A DNA stretch of 10,188 bases from JBHHZM01 sp046758065. GTDB taxonomy: Bacteria > Pseudomonadota > Alphaproteobacteria > JAAXGF01. Positions 1 through 6,523 of this stretch are shown here, piece after piece. A program made the position numbers and the translations under genes. The notes under the pieces were generated by a model. The model was given only the letters and a program-made list of their open reading frames with translations, made no database searches and was not told where the DNA came from. Location of the stretch: contig JBHHZM010000109.1 in NCBI GenBank assembly GCA_046758065.1, forward strand, positions 1 to 10,188. The letters run 5' to 3'. How positions within the stretch are numbered: the first letter of the stretch is position 1; each line of letters starts with the position of its first letter.

Positions 1-1679
1 ACCACGTCGGCGGCCACGGCGATCAGGACAACTCGTGGGAGCCCTACTGGTCGCCGTCGGGCATGCCCTCGATGCACGATCCCTGGGGCAGCCACGCCAT
101 GACCGAAGCCGAGATCGAGGAGGTGATCGACGGCTTCGTCGCGGCGGCGCGGCGTGACCGCGACGCCGGCTTCGACGGCGTCGACATTTTCGCCGGCTAC
201 AATTGCCTGGTCGATCAGTTCTGGTCGCCGCTCACCAACAAGCGCGACGACCGCTGGGGCGGCAGCCTGGAGAACCGCCTGCGCTTCGCCGTCGAACTGT
301 GCAGCCGCGTCCGCAGGATGGCGGGCGAGGACTTCATCGTCGGCATGACGGTCTCGGGCGCCGAGCCCTACCCGGGCGGACTCTCGATCGAGGACAAGCA
401 GGAGATCGCGGCGTATCTGGACGCGCGCGGTCTGGTCGACTACTTCTCGGTCGGATCGGGAAGCTACCTCAACCAGTTTTCCAAGATCGTGCCCAGCTTC
501 CATTTCGGCCTGACGCTCACCGCCGCCGACGCCGAGAAATACAAGCAGGCGGTCAGCCACGCCCGCGTCACCAGCGAAGCCCGGGTCAAGGCGCCGGATA
601 TCGCCGAGAAGCTGATCGCCGCGGGCAAGGCCGACATGGTGAGCCTGGTGCGCTCGCAGATCGCCGACCCGCACCTCGCCAACAAGGCAAAGGAAGGCCG
701 CAGCGGCGATATCCGCCCCTGCATCTCGTGCAACCAGCTTTGCATCGGCCGGCGGCTGCGCGAGAACTGGATCTCGTGTCTGGTGAATCCGTCGGTGGGC
801 CGGGAGTACGAGTGGGACGGCGACGGCGCGCTCCTCGCCGATAAGCCTCGCGAGGTTATCGTCGTCGGCGGCGGTCCGGCGGGGCTCGAAGCCGCCCGCG
901 TCGCTGCCGAGCGCGGCCACAGGGTGACGCTCGCCGAGCGCGGTAATGAACTCGGCGGGCAGTTCCGGCTCGCCGCCGGCCAGCCCGAGCGCGGCGAGAT
1001 CGGCTATTTTCTCAACTGGTACCAGAAGCAGCTCGAACGTCTCCAGGTGCGCGTGATCCTGCGCACCGAGATGACGGCACAGGATATCAAGGCGTCGGGC
1101 GCCGACGCGGTGGTGCTCGCCACCGGCTCGACGCCGTCGCGCGACGGCTACCAGCGCGCGCTACCCCATATGGATCGGCTGCCCGGCGTCGACCAGGACA
1201 ACGTCTGCACCATCCACGACGTGCTCGACGGCTCGATGACGCCGGGCGCCAACGTGCTGCTGCTCGACGACATCAACGGCTGGTGGCCGGCCAGCGGCAC
1301 GGCGCTCCATCTCGCCGAACAGCGCCATCGGGTGACCGTCGTCACCGGCTCCGAGACGGCGGCGGGTCAGCTCGAATACAGCCGCACCGCCGACACCACC
1401 CGCGAGCGTTTCATGAAGATGGGCGTCGAGACGCTGGTGGCGACCGCGGTGACCAAATGGGAAGGAAACACGGCGACGCTGGTCAACCTCTACACCGGCG
1501 ACGAGGAGACCCGCGACTTCGACTCGCTCGTGCTGGCCTGCACCAACCGGCCCAACGACGGGTTGCAGGCCGAGCTTGCCGGCGCAGGGATGGAAGTCCA
1601 CGCCATCGGCGACACGGTGGCCGCCCGCACCGCGGCGATGGCGATCTACGAGGCCCGCCGGCTGGCGCTCGCGCTGTAG
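1..1679 (+). CDS. TMADH/DgcA-like NADH:flavin oxidoreductase (5'-truncated by window edge)
   Basis: This is an Old Yellow Enzyme-type FMN barrel fused to a 4Fe-4S site and an FAD/NAD-binding half, the architecture of trimethylamine dehydrogenase, dimethylglycine demethylase and N-methylproline demethylase. The frame is open from base 3, before the first ATG at 63, so the true start lies outside the window. Family members run about 650-730 residues, so roughly 100-170 N-terminal residues are missing. Visible: the FMN-barrel signature QFWSPLTNKRDDRWGGSLEN (213-272); Fe-S cysteines in C-x2-C-x3-C-x11-C spacing (720-779); a GGGPAG dinucleotide fold (867-884); a second nucleotide fold near 1245-1350; and the family's C-terminal IGD-x-AART ending. 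The strand before QFWSP reads VDIFAGYNCLVDQF, where relatives carry H/Y-GAH-x-Y. The usual catalytic His is therefore Tyr. Cofactors are well supported. The substrate is not known; a tertiary amine or N-methyl amino acid is inferred from the family. Confidence 0.9.
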   Translation, partial: HVGGHGDQDNSWEPYWSPSGMPSMHDPWGSHAMTEAEIEEVIDGFVAAARRDRDAGFDGVDIFAGYNCLVDQFWSPLTNKRDDRWGGSLENRLRFAVELCSRVRRMAGEDFIVGMTVSGAEPYPGGLSIEDKQEIAAYLDARGLVDYFSVGSGSYLNQFSKIVPSFHFGLTLTAADAEKYKQAVSHARVTSEARVKAPDIAEKLIAAGKADMVSLVRSQIADPHLANKAKEGRSGDIRPCISCNQLCIGRRLRENWISCLVNPSVGREYEWDGDGALLADKPREVIVVGGGPAGLEAARVAAERGHRVTLAERGNELGGQFRLAAGQPERGEIGYFLNWYQKQLERLQVRVILRTEMTAQDIKASGADAVVLATGSTPSRDGYQRALPHMDRLPGVDQDNVCTIHDVLDGSMTPGANVLLLDDINGWWPASGTALHLAEQRHRVTVVTGSETAAGQLEYSRTADTTRERFMKMGVETLVATAVTKWEGNTATLVNLYTGDEETRDFDSLVLACTNRPNDGLQAELAGAGMEVHAIGDTVAARTAAMAIYEARRLALAL

Positions 1680-1701
1680 GGCGAATTGTCCCTGGGAGCG
1701 C
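1671..1701. terminator. Candidate bidirectional terminator hairpin between convergent genes
   Basis: Arms GCGCT (1671-1675) and AGCGC (1697-1701) enclose a second stem AGGG (1678-1681)/CCCT (1690-1693), with a small internal loop between the stems. It covers the oxidoreductase stop codon and the 28-bp gap to the permease stop. There is no clear T-run on either side, so intrinsic termination is only a possibility. Confidence 0.35.
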
Positions 1702-1707
1702 CGCGGC

Positions 1708-2739
1708 CTACGCTGCGACGGCTTGATAGACGAGGCCGGTGGCGAGCGAGCCGCAAAGTCCGAGTGCGAGATACCAGAAAAAGACCGGCCGTCGCACCAG
1801 CGCGAACACCGCCATTGCCGCCGGAATGCTCGTCACCCCACCCGCGACCATGAAAGCGAGGCCGGCGCCCGGTGCCATGCCCATGCCGAGCAGCGCATCG
1901 ACCGTCGGGATCGCGGCGTAGCCGTTGAGGTAGGCGGGAACGCCGACCGCGACGCTCGCCGGCACCACCCACCAGTTGTCGTTTCCCAGCCAGAGCGCGA
2001 TGCTCTCGGCCGGCAGGTAGGCGACCATCAGGCTTTCAAGTACGAAAGCGAACGTCAGCCATTTGAACAGAAACCAGCCCGTGACGCCGGCTTCGGTCCG
2101 GAACGCTGCGCGCCGCTCCGCGTGCCGCCAAAAGGCCCAGGCGAGCGTTGGCGCCGCGGTCTCGCAGCCGCCGCCGCATCCCGCGTATGCCGCCTTGAGC
2201 GGCGCGGCGAAGGCGGGACGGCGGGCGAGCGCGTGGGTCAGGAATCCGCCGGCGAGCCCCAGCGAGAACGCCGCGATGGCCTTGGCGACCGTAAACTTGA
2301 TGCCGAGCATCGCCGCCATGAGGATGAACATCTCGGGGTCCATGAGCGGCGATGAAAGCCAGAACGCCATGACCGGGGCCAACGGCACGCCGGCGGCGAG
2401 CAGTCCGGCGATGATCGGGATGACGCCGCAGGAACAGAACGGCGACAGGCTGCCGAATGCCGCGGCAAGCAGGATCGTCATGGCCGGGCGACCGGTGAAC
2501 GCCCGCGCGATCTGACGGTCGAGGCCGCTGGCCTTCGCGCCCGCCGCGAACAGGATGGAGACGACGAAGAACGGCGCGATGAAAGCGAACGCGCGCACCG
2601 TAAAGAGCAGGCTCTCTTTCGCTTGCCCGGGCACCGCGAGAGCGAGCACCGCGAACAGCGCGACGGTCGCGAGCAGGACCCGATCGACGCGCCCGAAGGT
2701 TTCGCCCATCCGCCGAACGGCAAGTTCCGTGGTGGTCAT
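1708..2739 (-). CDS. ArsP/DUF318-family permease (predicted organoarsenical efflux)
   Basis: A 343-residue polytopic inner-membrane permease of the ArsP_1 (DUF318) family. Characterised ArsP members export trivalent organoarsenicals such as methylarsenite. Seen: about eight to ten hydrophobic segments; the family motif GSLSPFCSCGVIP (residues 96-108); the conserved segment AFWLSSPLMDPEMF (125-138); a CGGGC cysteine pair (188-192) in the central hydrophilic region; and GGVTSIPA (300-307) near the C-terminus. An AAAGGA at 2752-2757 lies 12 nt before the ATG, a rather long spacing. The gene follows an ArsR-type repressor with a 92-bp gap on the same strand and without an obvious second promoter, so co-transcription is likely. 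Some DUF318 relatives have been linked to Cu/Zn export, so the substrate is inferred mainly from the regulator beside it. Confidence 0.85.
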   Translation of the reverse strand: MTTTELAVRRMGETFGRVDRVLLATVALFAVLALAVPGQAKESLLFTVRAFAFIAPFFVVSILFAAGAKASGLDRQIARAFTGRPAMTILLAAAFGSLSPFCSCGVIPIIAGLLAAGVPLAPVMAFWLSSPLMDPEMFILMAAMLGIKFTVAKAIAAFSLGLAGGFLTHALARRPAFAAPLKAAYAGCGGGCETAAPTLAWAFWRHAERRAAFRTEAGVTGWFLFKWLTFAFVLESLMVAYLPAESIALWLGNDNWWVVPASVAVGVPAYLNGYAAIPTVDALLGMGMAPGAGLAFMVAGGVTSIPAAMAVFALVRRPVFFWYLALGLCGSLATGLVYQAVAA

Positions 2740-2832
2740 AACCGGTCTTCGTCCTTTCCGATGGCGCTCCGTTCCCGGGCCTGCGGGGATGTTGAAGCAA
2801 CCGCTTTACGCGCGTGGCCCAGGATGGTCGCG

Positions 2833-3141
2833 CTATCCCGTCTTGGTCCGCGCCGGAACGCCCGCGCAGCACTCCTCGGCGAGCATGGCGACGAGCGCGT
2901 CGAGCAGTGCGAAATCGAGCGTGCAGCGCAGGACACGGCCCTCCCGCTTCTGGCGCGCAATGCCGGCGCTCACCAGCTGCAGAAGGTGGTGCGAGAGGGT
3001 CGAGGCCGGGATACCGAGGCGGCGCTGCACCTCGCCCACGGGCAGCCCTTCCGGCCCGGCCCGCATCAGCAGGCGGACGATCTCGAGGCGCGTCGGATGA
3101 CCGAGCTTTTGCAGGCAACGGGCGGTTTCTTCGATGTCCAT
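2833..3141 (-). CDS. ArsR/SmtB-family repressor with vicinal Cys pair
   Basis: A winged-helix metalloregulator of 102 residues. The N-terminal helix has LGHPTRLEIVRLLMRAG. The recognition helix follows in LGIPASTLSHHLLQLVSAGI, then the basic wing QKREGRVLRC. The C-terminal helix ends in EECCAG, with Cys91-Cys92. In AfArsR-type sensors a third cysteine a few residues further on completes the arsenite site. Here the tail VPARTKTG has none, which resembles the methylarsenite-selective SpArsR. I chose the ATG at 3139-3141. The in-frame ATG at 3178-3180 would add 13 unconserved residues, and its codon overlaps the operator-like palindrome. Neither start has a strong Shine-Dalgarno. The gene probably represses itself and the permease downstream, with release on arsenical binding. 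The family is certain; the ligand is inferred. Confidence 0.88.
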   Translation of the reverse strand: MDIEETARCLQKLGHPTRLEIVRLLMRAGPEGLPVGEVQRRLGIPASTLSHHLLQLVSAGIARQKREGRVLRCTLDFALLDALVAMLAEECCAGVPARTKTG

Positions 3142-3178
3142 GTCCGTATCGTTACACCCCCCAGCCGCATTGTCAACC

Positions 3179-3194
3179 ATATTTCCAGAAATAT
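3179..3194. promoter_or_regulatory. ArsR operator-like palindrome
   Basis: The sequence ATATTTCCAGAAATAT is an inverted repeat with perfect 7-bp arms (ATATTTC/GAAATAT) around a 2-bp centre, in otherwise GC-rich DNA. It sits 38 bp before the chosen arsR start and directly downstream of the -10 box, over the expected transcription start. That is a usual position for an autorepressing ArsR dimer. AT-rich interrupted dyads are typical ArsR sites. Binding itself is inferred. Confidence 0.65.
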
Positions 3195-3197
3195 AGA

Positions 3198-3203
3198 ATT
3201 ATA
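3198..3203 (-). promoter_or_regulatory. -10 box of the arsR-permease operon
   Basis: A consensus TATAAT reads on the minus strand 4 bp before the palindrome. No good -35 box lies 16-18 bp upstream (the region is GGC-rich), so the promoter may be intrinsically weak. A perfect TTGACA at 3171-3176 (minus strand) lies inside the palindrome's downstream flank, but only poor -10 matches follow it. It could be a second, nearly leaderless promoter. Confidence 0.5.
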
Positions 3204-3250
3204 GCCGCCGAAACGCCGCCGACGCTCGTGGCTTTAGTGAGAAATCCGGG

Positions 3251-4057
3251 TTACCGAAGCTTGGGGTAGCCGTATGCAACGGCGCGCTTCTCGAAATCGA
3301 CGAGGTCGTAGTAGGCGGCGTGCGGCAGCACCTCGATTCCGGCGAGGAACAGTGATTCGCGCGCCGCCGCGAGGCCGGGGTCGGCGAAGGCCGCGGCGAG
3401 CGCCGTCTGGAGCCGCGCGACCAGTTCCTCGTCCGCGTCGGCCTGTGTGACGTAGGGAATTGCGGGCGCCGGCTCGGTATGGCACAGCACGCGCGTCCCG
3501 GCGACGGCGGCGGGACGGTAGCGGACGAGCAGCGCGTAAGAAACGCAGTCGATCGCCGCGACGCCGGCGTCGCCGCTTGCGACCAGCGCGACGCTGTCAC
3601 TGTGGGCGCCGGTCTCGATGACCCGGGAGAAGAACCGCCCGTTGTGGACGAGAGGGGCGACCAGGGCGCGAAAGGCGTTCATGCCCGAGTGCGATTCGGG
3701 ACCGTTGACCGCGCATACCGCCCCGCGCAGATCTTCGAGCGCGGTCGCGGTGGAATTCTCGCTCACGATGACGGCGCTGGTGTAGCGACAGGCGTTGCAG
3801 CCGGGGGCGCTGTAGCGCGGCGTCGCCACGGGCCTGAGCTTGCGCGTGTAGCTCTTGACCAGATCGAAGCCGCACGCCTGGCTGAGCAGCAGTTCGGGGT
3901 CGGACCACAGCTTGGCGAGCGGCCGGTCGTGGACGAGTTCCTCGGGAACGCCGTCGACCCCCGCCTGTCGCAAATTGCCGGCGATGGCCGTCCACAGCTC
4001 ATCGAGCGCGCCGCGCACTTCGGGCAGATCGTACATCGGCAGGCTGGCGACGGCCAT
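3251..4057 (-). CDS. Stand-alone PhnD-like phosphate/phosphonate-binding protein
   Basis: A 268-residue protein of the PhnD-like periplasmic-binding family (PF12974), whose members bind phosphate, phosphite or phosphonates for ABC importers. Seen: the opening ASLPMYDLPEVRGALDELW (residues 4-22), typical of this subgroup; the ligand-cleft strand SQACGFDLVKSYTRKLRPVA (59-78); GCNACRYTSAVIV (86-98); the hinge segment ALEDLRGAVCAVNGPESHSG (106-125); and the second-domain SGDAGVAAIDCVSYALL (161-177). The binding fold starts within four residues of the ATG, so there is no signal peptide or lipobox. No permease or ATPase gene lies nearby. It starts 7 bp after the GFA gene, clearly in the same operon. 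Without export it may act as a cytoplasmic ligand sensor or enzyme-like binder. The ligand cannot be read from the sequence. The cysteine pair C-x2-C (87, 90) sits in the binding lobe. Confidence 0.85.
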   Translation of the reverse strand: MAVASLPMYDLPEVRGALDELWTAIAGNLRQAGVDGVPEELVHDRPLAKLWSDPELLLSQACGFDLVKSYTRKLRPVATPRYSAPGCNACRYTSAVIVSENSTATALEDLRGAVCAVNGPESHSGMNAFRALVAPLVHNGRFFSRVIETGAHSDSVALVASGDAGVAAIDCVSYALLVRYRPAAVAGTRVLCHTEPAPAIPYVTQADADEELVARLQTALAAAFADPGLAAARESLFLAGIEVLPHAAYYDLVDFEKRAVAYGYPKLR

Positions 4058-4066
4058 GTCGCGGCT
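4055..4066 (-). repeat. 12-bp repeat over a start codon (second copy 4500-4511)
   Basis: AGCCGCGACATG (minus strand) occurs here over the PhnD-like start codon, and again at 4500-4511 over the GFA start codon. Both copies have the ATG in the same place. The GFA copy continues upstream as GG to form GGAG, a fair Shine-Dalgarno. The PhnD copy has GGAT instead. Confidence 0.5.
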
Positions 4067-4502
4067 ATCCGGCGGATCGGGAGGCGCCCATCGATCCGGG
4101 CCAGCGTTCGAGATCGTCTGCGATCTCGTAGTAGGGCGCGGCGTCGGCGGTGAAGATGTGTGCGACGGTCCGGAGGCCGTCCCAGCGGTCGAGACTGCCG
4201 GCGGCGATCGCCGTATGGTCCCCCGCCGTCGGCTCCCAGAACAGGCTGGCGCCGCACTCGGCGCAAAAGCCGCGCCGCGCCTTGTCGGACGAGGCGTACC
4301 ATTTGAGGCCGCGGTCCTCGGTGAGCACGAGGTCGCCGCGCGCGACGGCCGAATAGGCGGCGTAATGGCCGTGGCTGCGCCGGCACTGCCCGCAATGGCA
4401 GTTGACGACGTTGCGCAAGGGGCCGCGCACCTGGTAGCGCACGGCGCCGCACAGACAGCCGCCGGTCGCGCGGCGGGTGGGATCGCCGTTCATCGTGGTC
4501 AT
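4065..4502 (-). CDS. GFA/CENP-V-type zinc-binding protein
   Basis: A 145-residue, single-domain protein of the glutathione-dependent formaldehyde-activating (GFA/CENP-V) family. Seven zinc ligands are visible in family order: CLC (16, 18), CHCGQC (35, 37, 40) and CAEC (80, 83). Around them are GGCLCGAVRYQV and ARRGFCAECGASLFW, both close to consensus. The founding member was linked to formaldehyde-glutathione adduct formation, but most relatives have no proven reaction. The ATG at 4500-4502 overlaps the TGA of the preceding regulator in ATGA, so translational coupling is expected. GGAG at 4510-4513 lies 7 nt before it. A second ATG (4491-4493) is possible but has no better ribosome site. The family call is firm; a formaldehyde role is only suggested by the demethylase genes in the window. 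Confidence 0.88.
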   Translation of the reverse strand: MTTMNGDPTRRATGGCLCGAVRYQVRGPLRNVVNCHCGQCRRSHGHYAAYSAVARGDLVLTEDRGLKWYASSDKARRGFCAECGASLFWEPTAGDHTAIAAGSLDRWDGLRTVAHIFTADAAPYYEIADDLERWPGSMGASRSAG

Positions 4503-5380
4503 GTCGCGGCTCCGGCGCGCAGCCGCGCGCCCGCCTCCAGTTCGCCGAGCAAATCGCACAGGAACCCGCCGACCTCGGGCGGCTGCACCACGGCGGCGCG
4601 GATCAGGCCGTCGAAGTGACGCGCCAGCACGCGGATATGTTCGGTGGTGTTGAACACGAAATACATCTGACCGACATAGACCGCGGCGCGGCGCGGCCCG
4701 AAGACGGTGATCGGCACCGAATAGCGCGTCAATCCGTCGAACAGGAACCAGCGCAGCGAGGGATAGAGCTCTTCGACGAGATCGATCATCTGGCGGAGCT
4801 GCGCGCTGCGGTCGGTATCGCTCAGGCCGCGCCAGATGCCTTCGCCGCGGGCGAAGCCTTCGATCGTCTGGAGCGGGCTGCACACCTCCATGTCGGTTTC
4901 GGGAAGCCGCATGTAGGCAAGGCGCGCCTGCGATTTGGCCTTCGCCTGCAACGGCGTCACGCCCTGGAAGGCGTCGTATTCGTAGCGGATCACCGCGTCG
5001 CTCTTGAGCACGTCGGGCAGCGTCGAGGGCACGTGCCGGATCTTGTAGCCGGCCGCTTCGGCGTGCCAGCGGGCGAGGCGTTCGTCGGCCGGATCGGCGG
5101 ACGACGGTTCGATCTGCAACGATTGCTGCAGGATATCGGCGCCGAGCTTCTCTTCCTGACTCAGGCCGAGCAGCCAGTCGAGGCTGACCTGCAATGCCGC
5201 GGCGATCGCCGCCACCGTATCGGCGCGGGGCAGGCGGTCGTTTTCGGACGAGAGGAGCTGCGACAGCGTCGAACGGTCGATGCCGACCGCGCGCGCAAGC
5301 CCCGAGCGGTTGAAGGTCGAATGGTCGATCGCCTCGCCCAGCCGGGCGCGGAAGATGCGTACCGTGTCGCGTCGTTCCAT
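4499..5380 (-). CDS. XRE-type HTH regulator with a large uncharacterised C-terminal domain
   Basis: A 293-residue cytoplasmic protein. Residues 24-74 form a Cro/C1-type helix-turn-helix: SGLARAVGIDRSTLSQLLSS, then ADTVAAIAAALQVSLDWLLG. The remaining ~215 residues are not a domain I can name. They contain aromatic and hydrophobic blocks, such as WFLFDGLTRYSVPITVFGPR (211-230) and a following AAVYVGQMYFVFNTTEHIR, and look like a ligand-binding or dimerisation module. The start is well supported by AAGGGGG at 5387-5393, about 6 nt before the ATG. It is the first gene of the operon with GFA and the PhnD-like protein (4-bp and then 7-bp junctions), so it probably controls that operon. It may also control the divergent desaturase across the shared 228-bp region. 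Confidence 0.85.
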   Translation of the reverse strand: MERRDTVRIFRARLGEAIDHSTFNRSGLARAVGIDRSTLSQLLSSENDRLPRADTVAAIAAALQVSLDWLLGLSQEEKLGADILQQSLQIEPSSADPADERLARWHAEAAGYKIRHVPSTLPDVLKSDAVIRYEYDAFQGVTPLQAKAKSQARLAYMRLPETDMEVCSPLQTIEGFARGEGIWRGLSDTDRSAQLRQMIDLVEELYPSLRWFLFDGLTRYSVPITVFGPRRAAVYVGQMYFVFNTTEHIRVLARHFDGLIRAAVVQPPEVGGFLCDLLGELEAGARLRAGAAT

Positions 5381-5608
5381 CGTTCGCCCCCTTGCCTTCC
5401 GATCCAGATGCTGTGGATTTTATACTACGGATTTTGTGCATTCGCAGCAAAATTGTCGAAAGCCTTTAATATGTTGCACTTGATGCGGAAACGCGCGTTG
5501 TCGCCCTGGGTGGCGTGCCGGTATCATGGGCGCTCACGGTTTATTGATTGCGGCGCGGCGAGGGCGTTAACCGTCGCGCTGTGGTCCGCGGCTGACACTG
5601 GGTCCGAG
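5381..5608. promoter_or_regulatory. Divergent promoter region, regulator operon / desaturase
   Basis: 228 bp without a gene. An AT-rich island at about 5415-5475 stands out from the GC-rich surroundings. Minus-strand candidate for the regulator operon: TTGCTG-N17-TAGTAT, with TATAAA overlapping at 5419-5424. Plus-strand candidate for the desaturase: TTCGCA (5441-5446)-N18-TTTAAT (5465-5470), giving a leader of about 130 nt. An imperfect dyad at 5432-5452 (TTTTG-TGC / GCA-g-CAAAA, one bulged base) lies between the two and could be an operator. GGATTTT is repeated at 5415-5421 and 5429-5435. An 8-bp GC stem with one G·T pair (5553-5560/5572-5579) would sit in the desaturase leader. All are visual matches. 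Confidence 0.4.
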
Positions 5609-6523
5609 ATGAGCGCACCGGAGACGAAAGGCACGACATCGTGGTGGCGGCGGTGGGAAGCGCCGACCTGGGCGGTCGCGCTCGCGGTCTACGCCGGTTA
5701 TGGGCTCGTGACCTGGTATTATCGCGCGCTGCCGTGGTGGCTGGTGCTGCCGCTCGGCGCCTGGTTCGTCTGCTGGCACGGCTCGTTGCAGCACGAGGCG
5801 CTGCACGGCCATCCGACGCGGCGCGCCTGGCTCAACGGGCTGATCGCCTTTCCGCCGCTCTGGCTGTGGCTGCCGTATCCGCTTTACCGCGAAAGCCACC
5901 TGATCCATCACGGCGACGCCAAACTCACCGCCCCCGGCACGGACCCCGAATCGTATTACGTGACGGCCGATGCCTGGGTGGGCATGGGATGGCCCGGACG
6001 CGCCCTGCTACGCGCGCGCAACACACTGCTCGGCCGACTCGCGCTGGGTTCCGCCATGGCCTACGCCGAACTCGCGGTCTGCGAGGTTCGCCGCCTGCGC
6101 GCCGGCGATACGAGCCATCTCGCGCACTGGCTGGCGCACGTTCCGGCGGTGGCGGCGGTGCTTTACTGGGCGCTCGGCGTGTGCGGCATCCCGTTCTGGG
6201 TCTATGTCGCCTGCTTCGCCTACCCCGGGCTTTCGCTCACCATGCTGCGCTCATACGCCGAGCACCGCCCGGCGGTCGAGGTCGGCCACCGCAGCGCGGT
6301 GGTCGAGGCGGCATGGCCTTTCCGGTTGCTGTTTCTCAACAACAACTATCACGCCCCGCACCACGCTCATCCCGCGATGCCCTGGTATGACCTGCCCGCC
6401 GACTACCGTGCCAACCGGGCGGCCTATCTCGAAGGCAACGGCGGTTACCTGTTCCGCGGCTACGGCGAGCAGTTCAGGCGTTTCCTGCTGCGGCTCAAGG
6501 ACGAGCCGGTCCATCCGTTCTAG
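5609..6523 (+). CDS. Membrane fatty-acid desaturase family protein
   Basis: A 304-residue integral-membrane di-iron enzyme of the FA_desaturase family (PF00487). The three histidine boxes are complete: HEALH (62-66, with H68 following), HLIHH (97-101) and HAPHH (248-252). A further histidine is in SYAEHR (215-220), and NNNY precedes box 3. Hydrophobic spans lie near 21-37, 41-60, 73-92 and 172-210. The reaction would be O2-dependent desaturation or hydroxylation of an acyl or other lipid chain. The substrate and regiochemistry cannot be read from the sequence. The frame is open far upstream (from 4616), but that part is antisense to the regulator gene and has no family similarity. The ATG at 5609 is the first that gives a normal N-terminus; its ribosome site is weak. 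The gene ends convergently against the mttB-like gene, sharing CTAG. Confidence 0.87.
   Translation: MSAPETKGTTSWWRRWEAPTWAVALAVYAGYGLVTWYYRALPWWLVLPLGAWFVCWHGSLQHEALHGHPTRRAWLNGLIAFPPLWLWLPYPLYRESHLIHHGDAKLTAPGTDPESYYVTADAWVGMGWPGRALLRARNTLLGRLALGSAMAYAELAVCEVRRLRAGDTSHLAHWLAHVPAVAAVLYWALGVCGIPFWVYVACFAYPGLSLTMLRSYAEHRPAVEVGHRSAVVEAAWPFRLLFLNNNYHAPHHAHPAMPWYDLPADYRANRAAYLEGNGGYLFRGYGEQFRRFLLRLKDEPVHPF

Noticed and set aside
3178..3180. Upstream ATG as start of the ArsR gene
   Set aside because: It overlaps the operator-like dyad and adds 13 residues with no family similarity; kept only as an alternative.
3249..3271. Hairpin GGTTACC/GGTAGCC at the end of the PhnD-like gene as a terminator
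   Set aside because: The stem has a mismatch, lies mostly in coding sequence and is not followed by a U-run; too weak to call.
4616..5608. An open plus-strand frame extending the desaturase by 331 codons
   Set aside because: It is mostly antisense to the regulator gene and crosses the promoter region; the desaturase is full length from 5609.
6520..6522. TAG of the mttB-like gene as a pyrrolysine codon
   Set aside because: The protein is already full length and its end matches the paralogue, which stops with TAA at nearly the same place. No internal in-frame TAG exists.
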